DNA from: UMGS621 sp964468815
GTDB lineage: Bacteria; Bacillota; Clostridia; Christensenellales; Borkfalkiaceae
NCBI GenBank assembly: GCA_964468815.1
Contig: CAYXWN010000053.1
Span: 1-8,001 of the forward strand
DNA: 8,001 bases
Direction of reading: 5' to 3'
This document shows, one piece after another, positions 1 to 6,225 of this stretch. The position numbers and the translations under genes were made by a program. The notes beneath the pieces were generated by a model, which was given only the letters and a program-made list of their open reading frames with translations, was not told the origin of the DNA and did no database searches. Position 1 is the first letter of the stretch. The number at the start of each line of letters is the position of its first letter.

Positions 1-146
1 CAATCGAAGTGGCATGGAATCGCGGCAGAATCGAGAGTATTAACCAAATACTAGGCGTACGGGCATACGTTGGCGCGGAAAAGCCGACGAACGGCGAATT
101 TATTGCCTTAATTGCCGATAAAATGCTGTTAGAGGAGAATTATTGA
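1..146 (+). CDS. 3' end of an unrecognised gene (C-terminal 47 codons)
   Basis: One plus-strand frame stays open from the window edge (first complete codon at 3) to a TGA at 144-146; the other two plus-strand frames are stopped within the first 55 bases. The peptide runs IEVAWNRGRIESIN at the start, has KPTNGEFIALIADK in the middle and ends LLEENY. It looks like a soluble, well-composed protein end: an amphipathic helix near the C-terminus (EFIALIADKMLLEE) preceded by a basic and glycine-containing stretch. An intrinsic terminator follows 30 nt after the stop, as expected for a real gene end. I do not recognise the family and assign no function. The 5' part lies outside the window, so start, length and domains cannot be judged. 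Confidence 0.7.
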   Translation, partial: IEVAWNRGRIESINQILGVRAYVGAEKPTNGEFIALIADKMLLEENY

Positions 147-176
147 ACGATTATTTTATTGATTATTCGTCAACGA

Positions 177-215
177 AAAAACGGGTAGGCATTTTGTTTT
201 TGTCTACCCGTTTTT
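177..215. terminator. Intrinsic terminator, probably bidirectional, between convergent genes
   Basis: Arms 177-190 and 202-215 pair over 14 bp (core ACGGGTAG/CTACCCGT, extended by A/T pairs outside and by one G-U and one C-G pair inside) around an 11-nt T-rich loop. The outer plus-strand arm ends in TTTTT, serving the upstream partial gene. The left arm is an A-run (176-181), which gives a U-run on the minus strand and could also end the tkt transcript. For tkt it lies about 110 nt past the stop codon. It is a strong candidate for plus-strand transcription and a plausible shared terminator for the minus strand. Confidence 0.85.
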
Positions 216-327
216 ATGCTTCTTGTACGTTAACGATTGTTTGAAAAATATATTTTTATACTGCCGTTGTTTTTTGCTAAGTTTATTTGAAAAATATACT
301 TTACATGCCGTGGGAGTCTTGCTGTTC

Positions 328-2298
328 TTATTTGAGAACGCGTTTTGCGGCGGCGACGACGTTTTCAACCGTGAAACCGAAGTGCTCGAAGAGTTTTTCC
401 GCAGGCGCGCTTGCCCCGAACGTGGTCATGCCGATGATTTCGCCGTCTAAGCCTGCATAGCGATGCCAACTGTACGGAGAACCGGCTTCCACACATACGC
501 GTGCGCGTACTGCGGACGGAATCACGCTTTCCCGATATGCGGCGGATTGCTTTTCAAACTCTTCGATACAAGGCATGGAGATAACGCGCGCGTCAACGCC
601 TTCTTCTTTTAACGTTTTTTGCGCTTCCATACAGAGTTGTACTTCCGAGCCGCTGGCGATCAGCAAAACGTCCGGCGTTTTCTTTTCGGAATCGGAGAGA
701 ATATATCCGCCCTTTAAGGCTTCTTTCCCTGTGTTTTCATACAAGGGAAGCGTTTGGCGCGTCAACACCAACGCAGTCGGTTCTTTGCCTGTTAAGGCGG
801 AAACCCATGCCGCAGTCGTTTCCTTGCCGTCGCACGGGCGGTATACTTTCATTCCGGGAATACTACGCAAGCCGACCAATTGTTCGACGGGTTCGTGCGT
901 CGGTCCGTCTTCTCCGACGCCGATAGAGTCGTGCGTGAGAATATAGACGACGGGAATGCGCATAAGCGCAGAAAGGCGCATTGCGTTTTTCATGTAGTCG
1001 GAAAAGACGAAGAACGTCGCGCAATAGACGGTCAGTCCGCCGTGCAGATACATTCCGTTCGCGATCGCAGCCATGGCGTGTTCGCGAATCCCGAAGTGCA
1101 GGTTAGAGCCTGTTTTGTCGTCGGGTAAAAAGTCTCCGCGATTTTTCATGCGCGATTTGTTGGAGGGGGCGAGATCCGCCGATCCTCCGATCAAGTTGGG
1201 AACGAGGTCCGCCAAGCGATTTAACACGGTCGAACTTGTTCCTCTCGTCGCGTCCGCTTTATCGAACGCCCAAAGAGAGGGTGTGTTGACGAGATCGGGC
1301 ATTTCATTGTTCATGAACGCGCGGAATTCCGCGAATAATTCGGGGTAAGCGGCGCGATAGCGTTCGAGTAATTCGGCATATTCGCGCTCTAAGCGTCTGC
1401 CTTTTCGAATCGCGCTGCGCTTGACCGTTTGTAACTCGTTCGGAATTTCAAACGGCTCGTCTGTCCAACCGATCGCGTCTTTCGTTTTTTGCAGGTTTTC
1501 TACGCCGAGGGGGGACCCGTGACAACTTTCGCTTCCGGCGAGGGGCGTGCCGTAGCCGATGACGGATTTGCCGATGATCAAAGACGGTTTTTCGGTCTGC
1601 GCTTGCGCCTTTTTGATTGCGCGTTTAATCGCGTTCATGTCGTTGGCGTCCGCAACCTTAATGACTTGCCAACCGAGCGCTTCGTGGCGTTTGCCGACGT
1701 CTTCGCGGAACGCGATGTCCGTATTGCCTTCGATAGTAATGTCGTTATCGTCGTAAAAGACGATGAGTTTTCCTAATTTTAACGTGCCGGCGAGAGAAGC
1801 AGCCTCGTTTTCGATGCCCTCTTCCAAGCAACCGTCGCCCACCAAAGCGTAGGTGTAGTGATCGACCACGGGGAAACCTTCGCGATTAAAGCGCGCGGAG
1901 AGGTAATTCTCCGCTATCGCCATACCGACGGCGTTGGCGATGCCTTGACCGAGCGGTCCGGTAGTGGTTTCTATGCCGGGCGTATGACCGTATTCGGGGT
2001 GACCGGGCGTTTTCGATCCGAATTGACGGAAGTTTTTGAGATCCTCTTTCGTCAAGTCGTACCCGAAGAGGTAGAGAAGGGAGTAATTCAGCATAGAGCC
2101 GTGTCCCGCCGAAAGGACGAAACGATCCCGATTTTCAAATTTTGGGTTTTTAGGACTGAATTTCAAAAAGTCGTAAAACAACGTAACGCCGATGGGGGCT
2201 GATCCGATGGGCAGCCCGGGGTGCCCGGAATTTGCTTTTTGGATCGCTTCCGCCGAAAGGATACGAACGGCGTCTACGGTTTTCTGACGAAGATTCAT
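328..2298 (-). CDS. tkt: Transketolase, 656 aa, thiamine diphosphate-dependent
   Basis: Transketolase moves two-carbon ketol units between sugar phosphates in the non-oxidative pentose phosphate pathway, in the cytosol, using thiamine diphosphate and a divalent metal. The full-length protein shows the family signatures: SGHPG with His26, SAGHGS with His66, PGHPE with His100, GPLGQG at 114-119, the diphosphate/metal motif GDG 154-156 with Asn185 and Ile187 (YDDNDI), and SCHGSPLG with His260. It also has GIREHAM with the cofactor-activating Glu406 and GPTHEPVEQL with His468. The C-terminal domain follows from about 540. A length of 656 aa is normal for bacterial Tkt. The start at 2298 is preferred because an AAGGAG sits 7 nt upstream and the protein then begins MNLRQKTVDAVR, as relatives do. 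The frame is open to 2412, but that extension would cross the promoters. It stands alone, divergent from proS. Confidence 0.97.
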   Translation of the reverse strand: MNLRQKTVDAVRILSAEAIQKANSGHPGLPIGSAPIGVTLFYDFLKFSPKNPKFENRDRFVLSAGHGSMLNYSLLYLFGYDLTKEDLKNFRQFGSKTPGHPEYGHTPGIETTTGPLGQGIANAVGMAIAENYLSARFNREGFPVVDHYTYALVGDGCLEEGIENEAASLAGTLKLGKLIVFYDDNDITIEGNTDIAFREDVGKRHEALGWQVIKVADANDMNAIKRAIKKAQAQTEKPSLIIGKSVIGYGTPLAGSESCHGSPLGVENLQKTKDAIGWTDEPFEIPNELQTVKRSAIRKGRRLEREYAELLERYRAAYPELFAEFRAFMNNEMPDLVNTPSLWAFDKADATRGTSSTVLNRLADLVPNLIGGSADLAPSNKSRMKNRGDFLPDDKTGSNLHFGIREHAMAAIANGMYLHGGLTVYCATFFVFSDYMKNAMRLSALMRIPVVYILTHDSIGVGEDGPTHEPVEQLVGLRSIPGMKVYRPCDGKETTAAWVSALTGKEPTALVLTRQTLPLYENTGKEALKGGYILSDSEKKTPDVLLIASGSEVQLCMEAQKTLKEEGVDARVISMPCIEEFEKQSAAYRESVIPSAVRARVCVEAGSPYSWHRYAGLDGEIIGMTTFGASAPAEKLFEHFGFTVENVVAAAKRVLK

Positions 2299-2305
2299 AA
2301 CGATG

Positions 2306-2311
2306 CTCCTT
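2306..2311 (-). promoter_or_regulatory. Ribosome binding site of tkt
   Basis: On the minus strand AAGGAG is followed by a 7-nt spacer and the ATG at 2298-2296. It settles the tkt start over the in-frame upstream ATG at 2412, which would add 38 residues unlike any transketolase N-terminus. Confidence 0.85.
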
Positions 2312-2329
2312 AAAATGATTTCTGCTCTT

Positions 2330-2358
2330 ATTGTAATATAATTTGCGATTTTAATCAA
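2330..2358 (-). promoter_or_regulatory. Sigma-A-type promoter of tkt
   Basis: Minus-strand -35 TTGATT (2358-2353), 17-nt spacer and -10 TACAAT (2335-2330). Transcription would begin near 2323, giving a leader of about 25 nt that just includes the ribosome binding site, so no room exists for a riboswitch. Assigned by consensus only. Confidence 0.65.
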
Positions 2359-2362
2359 GTTA

Positions 2363-2384
2363 TTTTTCCGTAACGCGGGAAAAA
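2363..2384. repeat. Inverted repeat between the divergent tkt and proS promoters
   Basis: TTTTTCC (2363-2369) and GGAAAAA (2378-2384) form a 7-bp dyad around an 8-nt GC-rich centre. It sits 4 nt upstream of the tkt -35 box and 12 nt upstream of the proS -35 box. It could be an operator acting on both genes, or simply AT-rich promoter sequence; no matching known operator consensus is claimed. Confidence 0.4.
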
Positions 2385-2396
2385 GAGTAAAAATTC

Positions 2397-2425
2397 TTGA
2401 AAACTTGTTCAAAGTATGATATACT
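2397..2425 (+). promoter_or_regulatory. Sigma-A-type promoter of proS with extended -10
   Basis: -35 TTGAAA (2397-2402), 17-nt spacer, -10 TATACT (2420-2425), with TGA directly before the -10 (extended -10 TGn). The predicted start near 2432 leaves a leader of about 22 nt containing GGAGAAA (2443-2449), 7 nt (counted from GGAG) ahead of the ATG. This leader is far too short for a T-box element. Confidence 0.8.
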
Positions 2426-2453
2426 TTAATTCAATTTAATTTGGAGAAAGAAT

Positions 2454-3884
2454 ATGGAGCAGAAACAATTTGTGAAAGAAGTTGCGGATATTACCGCCGA
2501 TTTTCCTCAATGGTATACGGACGTCGTGTTAAAGACCGAACTCGTCGATTACGGACCTGTCAAAGGTACGATGGTGATTCGTCCGTACGGTTACGGAATA
2601 TGGGAAAACATTCAGAGAGAACTCGATCGCCGTTTTAAGGCGGTCGGCGTGAAGAACGCTTATTTCCCCATGTTTATTCCCGAAAGTTACTTAAAGCGAG
2701 AGGCGGAACACGTCGAGGGATTTGCACCCGAGGTGGCTGTGGTGACGCATGCCGGCGGCAAAAAGTTGGACGAGCCGCTTATCGTTCGCCCCACGTCCGA
2801 AACCATTATTTGCGAGATGTACGCGAAGTGGTTAAAAAGTTATCGCGATTTGCCGATTTTGATCAATCAATGGGCGAACGTCGTCCGTTGGGAAAAGACG
2901 ACGCGTCCTTTCTTGCGTACGAGCGAATTCTTGTGGCAAGAGGGGCATACCGTCCATGCAACCGAAGAGGAAGCGGTAGAGGAAACCATAAAGATGTTGA
3001 ACGTCTACAAGGCGTTTGCGGAAGAAGTGTTGGCGATCCCCGTATTTACCGGCAGAAAGACGGAAAAGGAAAAGTTTGCCGGCGCGGTCGCGACTTACGG
3101 TATGGAAGCGATGATGTTGGACGGAAAGTCGTTACAAGCGGGAACGTCGCATTATCTCGGTCAAAATTTCGCAAAGGCGTTCAATATGAAGTTCTTGGAT
3201 AAAGACGGCGTGTTAAAGTACGGCTATTCCACCTCTTGGGGCGTTTCTACCCGTTTAATCGGCGCGCTTATCATGGCACACGGCGACGAGCGCGGATTGG
3301 TGCTTCCGCCGATGGTCGCGCCCGTACAGACGATCGTCGTTCCCGTTGCGGCGCATAAGCCGGGCGTAACCGAAAAAGCGCGTGAAATCGCTGCGGCGTT
3401 GGTTGCGGCAGGCGTGCGTGCGGAAACGGATGAGCGCGAGATGAGCCCCGGTTGGAAATTCAACGAATGGGAGATGAAGGGCGTCCCCGTACGGATCGAA
3501 ATCGGTCCGCGCGACATTGAAAACGGACAGGCTGTCGTCGTTCGTCGGGACACGCACGAAAAGACGTTCGTCGCGATTGCTTCTTTGGCGGAAACCGTTT
3601 GCTCGCTGTTAAAGGACGTACAGACGAATATGTTGGAAAAATCCCGTAAATTGCGCGACGGCAAGGTCGTGGAAGCGCATAGCATGCAAGAGATTTTGGA
3701 CGGCGTAGAAAATAAGAATTTCGTAAAAGCGGCATGGTGCGGCTGTCAAGAATGTGAAGATCGGATCAAGGAAGAAACCGCTGCGTCCGCCAGAGTAATC
3801 GCGGAGGGCGAGCAGGTGGATACCGTATGTGCGGTTTGCGGCAAGCCTGCGAAGCATACCGTCTATTTCGCGCGCGCATATTGA
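2454..3884 (+). CDS. proS: Prolyl-tRNA synthetase, type 3 (archaeal/eukaryotic-like), 476 aa
   Basis: A class II aminoacyl-tRNA synthetase that activates proline with ATP and charges tRNA-Pro in the cytosol. The catalytic core holds RPTSE (112-116), the motif 2 region with Arg145-Trp-Glu and RTSEFLWQEGH (155-165), the GTSHYLGQNFAKAF segment (230-243), and the motif 3 region from SWGVSTRLIGA (261-271) through GDERGLVLPP (277-286). An anticodon-binding domain follows from about 290. The C-terminal zinc domain keeps Cys429, Cys434, Cys459 and Cys462 (CX4C and CX2C) and the chain ends in Tyr476, a hallmark of this form. The ~180-residue editing insertion of the long bacterial type is absent, so this is the short type 3 enzyme found in many Clostridia, archaea and Thermus. 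The start has GGAGAAA 7 nt upstream (from GGAG) and a strong promoter. No terminator is visible after the stop. Confidence 0.97.
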   Translation: MEQKQFVKEVADITADFPQWYTDVVLKTELVDYGPVKGTMVIRPYGYGIWENIQRELDRRFKAVGVKNAYFPMFIPESYLKREAEHVEGFAPEVAVVTHAGGKKLDEPLIVRPTSETIICEMYAKWLKSYRDLPILINQWANVVRWEKTTRPFLRTSEFLWQEGHTVHATEEEAVEETIKMLNVYKAFAEEVLAIPVFTGRKTEKEKFAGAVATYGMEAMMLDGKSLQAGTSHYLGQNFAKAFNMKFLDKDGVLKYGYSTSWGVSTRLIGALIMAHGDERGLVLPPMVAPVQTIVVPVAAHKPGVTEKAREIAAALVAAGVRAETDEREMSPGWKFNEWEMKGVPVRIEIGPRDIENGQAVVVRRDTHEKTFVAIASLAETVCSLLKDVQTNMLEKSRKLRDGKVVEAHSMQEILDGVENKNFVKAAWCGCQECEDRIKEETAASARVIAEGEQVDTVCAVCGKPAKHTVYFARAY

Positions 3885-3895
3885 CGAGATTTTAA

Positions 3896-3923
3896 TTTAA
3901 TTTCAAGTTTAGTGTGCTACAAT
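3896..3923 (+). promoter_or_regulatory. Probable extended -10 promoter for the membrane protein gene
   Basis: TACAAT at 3918-3923 is preceded directly by TGC (3915-3917), a good extended -10. The -35 region is weak: TTTAAT at 3896-3901 with a 16-nt spacer is the best fit. The predicted start near 3930 gives a leader of about 29 nt. Since no terminator separates proS from the next gene, read-through from proS could also contribute. Confidence 0.55.
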
Positions 3924-3958
3924 AGTCATAACGAAGAAAGTTTCGTTTCGGAGGGAAT

Positions 3959-4777
3959 ATGAATATCTTTATCGGGGAAGACGAGAACGGCTCGCTGATC
4001 GGTTTAATGATTACGCGCGGCGGTGCGATAGCGTTCGTCGCGTGCCTGTTGGCGATTGTCGTCGCGCTTTACGTATTGTTTGCGGTGGGACTTTCGTCCG
4101 TCGCAAAACGGCAGAAGATCCGTCTGTGGGGGCTTGCCTGGGTACCCTTTGTCAATTACTGTATTATGGGCAAAGTCGCCGGATCGAGTAATCTGTTTGG
4201 TTGGAAAGTGAAAAACGCCGGATTGATCGTCATGATATTGGAACTTGTTCAGTTCGCTTTAACGGCGGTGGCGTACGGTTTGTATTATTGGGACAGCGTT
4301 TCAATGTTCCTCGCCGGGCAGGAAATTTATTTCGGTTTGGCGTCGGGCGGCGGATTGATTCCCGTCAGTTCTGTCGGAACGGAACTTTTAAATCAATATG
4401 ACTCGGTTTATTCCTCGTTGAGCATGATAGCGAGTTTTGTTTCGCTCGTATCGCTGTTCTTTACGATTTCCTTATTGTTGGATTATTTCAAGCGGTTATC
4501 CCCCGAACGGCATTGGGTGTACGTGTTGGTTGCTGTCTTTTTCGATCTTACGGGCTTGATGGTGTTTTTGTGCCGCAAAAAGGAAGTCGTCGATTATAAA
4601 GAATATATGCAAAATAAATACCGTCGTACCTTTTACGGCGGCGTGAATCCTTACGCGCAGACTCCTCCGCCGGACGATCCTTATCGCGAATTTGCGCAAA
4701 AGGGCGATTACGATCCGGGCGATCCGTTCGCGGAGTTGAGCCCGAACGAACAAAAGGACGATAACGAAGAAAATTGA
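3959..4777 (+). CDS. Uncharacterised multi-pass membrane protein with acidic, proline-rich tail, 272 aa
   Basis: I do not recognise a functional family. Hydrophobic stretches lie at about 22-47, 56-72 (weaker, containing WVPFVNYCIMGKVAG), 87-110, 150-174 and 186-205. Basic clusters at 50-55, 178-185 and 206-208 suggest cytoplasmic faces. The 111-149 loop has no Lys or Arg and is Gly/Ser-rich, so it is probably external. The tail from about 225 is soluble, with YGGVNPYAQTPPPDDPY (226-242) followed by a strongly acidic end (EQKDDNEEN). There is no cleavable signal peptide, since the first helix is followed directly by basic residues without a cleavage site. GGAGG ends 4 nt before the ATG, which is short but usable. 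No alternative start exists upstream, because an in-frame stop lies at 3929. It sits between proS and a strong terminator, so context gives no functional clue. Confidence 0.85.
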   Translation: MNIFIGEDENGSLIGLMITRGGAIAFVACLLAIVVALYVLFAVGLSSVAKRQKIRLWGLAWVPFVNYCIMGKVAGSSNLFGWKVKNAGLIVMILELVQFALTAVAYGLYYWDSVSMFLAGQEIYFGLASGGGLIPVSSVGTELLNQYDSVYSSLSMIASFVSLVSLFFTISLLLDYFKRLSPERHWVYVLVAVFFDLTGLMVFLCRKKEVVDYKEYMQNKYRRTFYGGVNPYAQTPPPDDPYREFAQKGDYDPGDPFAELSPNEQKDDNEEN

Positions 4778-4802
4778 CGAAGATTGACGAAAATTGTCGA
4801 AA
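4773..4802. repeat. Three tandem 10-bp repeats over the stop codon
   Basis: ATTGACGAAG, ATTGACGAAA and ATTGTCGAAA follow each other without gaps. The first copy contains the TGA stop (4775-4777) of the membrane protein gene. Copies differ at one or two positions. The array ends 5 bases before the terminator stem. Likely a small slippage duplication; no function can be inferred. Confidence 0.6.
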
Positions 4803-4807
4803 TTTCG

Positions 4808-4834
4808 GAGGAGAATGGAAATTCTCCTCTTTTT
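4808..4834 (+). terminator. Intrinsic terminator with GNRA tetraloop
   Basis: GAGGAGAAT (4808-4816) and ATTCTCCTC (4821-4829) form a perfect 9-bp stem closed by a GGAA tetraloop, followed by TTTTT (4830-4834) and further T residues. It lies 30 nt after the membrane protein stop codon and isolates it from mnmE. The GGAGGAG in the left arm resembles a ribosome binding site but is about 60 nt from the mnmE start and is buried in the stem. Confidence 0.93.
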
Positions 4835-4836
4835 CT

Positions 4837-4865
4837 TTGCGTTTTGGGCGCGTAAGTGGTAAAAT
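4837..4865 (+). promoter_or_regulatory. Promoter of mnmE, predicted to give a leaderless transcript
   Basis: -35 TTGCGT (4837-4842), 17-nt spacer, -10 TAAAAT (4860-4865), with TGG directly upstream of the -10 (extended TGn). The usual 6-7 nt to the first transcribed base places the start at 4871-4873, that is, on the mnmE ATG (4872-4874). It begins immediately downstream of the preceding terminator T-tract. Confidence 0.65.
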
Positions 4866-4871
4866 AAAAAT

Positions 4872-6215
4872 ATGCTTTACGAAAATATTGCGGCAATTTC
4901 GACGCCCTTGGGGGCAGGCGGCGTTGCCATTATCAGAATCAGCGGAGAATCGCCTCTTGCGATTGCGGAAAAGATGTTTGCGCCGACGGGCAAAACGGCG
5001 GTAAAGGATTTCGAGCCTTACCGTATGTATCCCGGAGAAATCGACGCTGGCTCGTTTCGGGATTTCGGACTGTGCGTCTATTTTGCCGCGCCGAAGAGTT
5101 ACACGGGCGAACACATGGTGGAGTTCCATTGCCACGGCGGCGTTGCGATTGCGGAGGGAATTTTGCGGCGCGCGCTCTTTTTCGGGTGTCGCCCGGCGGC
5201 GAACGGGGAATTTACCAAGCGCGCGTTTTTGAACGGGAAGTTGTCGCTTTCTTCCGCGGAAGGATTGATCGACATGATCAACAGCGAGAGCGAGGGAGAA
5301 GTAAAAGCCGGCTATTATCTCTATCGGGAGGGCTTGAAAAAACGGGTAGAGAAAATGCAAGACGCGTTGACGTACGTATTGGCGCAGATTGACGCGAATA
5401 TTGATTTCCCCGAAGAAGATTTAGAGGAGACCGCGATCGGCGCGGTTAAGGCCGCACTCGTTTCGTCGGCCGACGAGTTGGACGGGCTTCTTTCCACCTA
5501 TCGCACGGGCAGAACGCTGAAAAACGGCGTAAAGGTGGCGATCGTCGGCAAGCCGAACACGGGAAAGAGTTCGCTTTTGAACAGATTGCTCGATTACGAA
5601 AAGGCGATCGTGTCGCCTGTGGCAGGGACGACGCGCGACGTCGTTGAGGGAACGATGACGATCAACGGCGTGCGGTTTTGGTTTTCGGATACCGCAGGGA
5701 TTCGGGAAACCGAAAACGAGGTGGAAAGCGTTGGAATCGCACGGGCAAAGCGCGCGCTTGTCGAAAGCGATTTGGTATTATTCGTTTTGGACGCTTCAAA
5801 ACCCTTGGACGATGCCGACCGCGTTATTTTTGAAGAAATCAAAGAGCGGAAGCATTTGGTTATTTACAATAAGAGCGATTTGTCTGGCTTGGTGAAATTG
5901 TCGGGAATGGATTTGTTCGTTTCCGCGCTGACGGGGAAAAACGTCGAACGCTTAAAAGAGTTGATTTACGAGCGCGCGTTGGGCGACGGAATTGATTTGA
6001 ACGGCGATTTTTTGACCGAAGAACGGCATTACAACGCGTTGCGGCAAGCGCGAGAAAAACTCGTCGCGGCGAAAGACGGGATCGGCGTTGTACCCCTCGA
6101 TCTCATCGCGGTGGACATTCGCGCCGGGTGGGAAGCCTTGGGCGAAATTTCGGGAAAAACCGCGACCGAACATATTATCAATGAAATATTCTCTCGTTTT
6201 TGCGTGGGAAAATAA
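4872..6215 (+). CDS. mnmE: tRNA uridine-5-carboxymethylaminomethyl modification GTPase MnmE, 447 aa
   Basis: MnmE (TrmE), with its partner MnmG, modifies the wobble uridine (U34) of certain tRNAs at position 5. It is a G protein activated by dimerisation. The N-terminal folate-binding domain (about 1-118) carries TPLGAGGVAIIRISG (11-25) and SYTGEH (76-81). A helical domain runs from about 119 to 215 and resumes at the C-terminus. The inserted G domain has the P-loop GKPNTGKS (226-233), GTTRD (252-256), DTAG (273-276) and NKSD (333-336). The protein ends in CVGK (444-447), the conserved C-terminal cysteine motif. Length is normal. The start matches the family N-terminus, yet no Shine-Dalgarno sequence precedes it, and the promoter position suggests a leaderless message. 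The classical rnpA-yidC-mnmG-rsmG neighbours are absent; an M3 peptidase gene follows 10 nt after the stop. Confidence 0.97.
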   Translation: MLYENIAAISTPLGAGGVAIIRISGESPLAIAEKMFAPTGKTAVKDFEPYRMYPGEIDAGSFRDFGLCVYFAAPKSYTGEHMVEFHCHGGVAIAEGILRRALFFGCRPAANGEFTKRAFLNGKLSLSSAEGLIDMINSESEGEVKAGYYLYREGLKKRVEKMQDALTYVLAQIDANIDFPEEDLEETAIGAVKAALVSSADELDGLLSTYRTGRTLKNGVKVAIVGKPNTGKSSLLNRLLDYEKAIVSPVAGTTRDVVEGTMTINGVRFWFSDTAGIRETENEVESVGIARAKRALVESDLVLFVLDASKPLDDADRVIFEEIKERKHLVIYNKSDLSGLVKLSGMDLFVSALTGKNVERLKELIYERALGDGIDLNGDFLTEERHYNALRQAREKLVAAKDGIGVVPLDLIAVDIRAGWEALGEISGKTATEHIINEIFSRFCVGK

Positions 6216-6220
6216 AGGAG
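6214..6220 (+). promoter_or_regulatory. Ribosome binding site of the M3 peptidase gene, overlapping the mnmE stop
   Basis: AAAGGAG lies 5 nt before the ATG at 6226 and shares its first two bases with the mnmE TAA (6213-6215). It selects 6226 over an in-frame ATG at 6088, which lies inside mnmE and lacks such a site, and suggests translational coupling. Confidence 0.85.
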
Positions 6221-6225
6221 ATTGC

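Noticed and set aside
241..298. Direct repeat TTGAAAAATATA at 241-252 and 287-298
   Set aside because: AT-rich spacer sequence between convergent genes; only two short copies, no adjoining gene or array structure.
324..339. Hairpin GTTCT/AGAAC over the tkt stop codon as a terminator
   Set aside because: Only 5 bp with a 6-nt loop, largely AU-rich, and no U-run follows on the minus strand.
223..450. Short plus-strand open frame overlapping the tkt 3' end
   Set aside because: More than half is antisense to conserved tkt sequence, the rest is AT-rich spacer, and no ribosome binding site precedes it.
2299..2412. N-terminal extension of tkt to an upstream ATG at 2412
   Set aside because: The extension crosses both divergent promoters, has no homology-like N-terminus, and the downstream ATG at 2298 has a good SD.
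3931..3946. ACGAA/TTCGT hairpin in the leader of the membrane protein gene
   Set aside because: Only 5 bp with a 6-nt loop; no sign of a riboswitch or attenuator in a ~29-nt leader.
4548..5360. A 270-codon open frame on the minus strand
   Set aside because: It runs antisense across the membrane protein gene end, the terminator, the mnmE promoter and the mnmE start. The product is very Arg-rich and low-complexity, as expected from an opposite frame of GC-rich codons, and no supporting RBS was identified.
6088..6225. Earlier in-frame ATG for the M3 peptidase gene, inside mnmE
   Set aside because: It would add 46 residues overlapping the conserved mnmE C-terminus; the ATG at 6226 has AAAGGAG at proper spacing.
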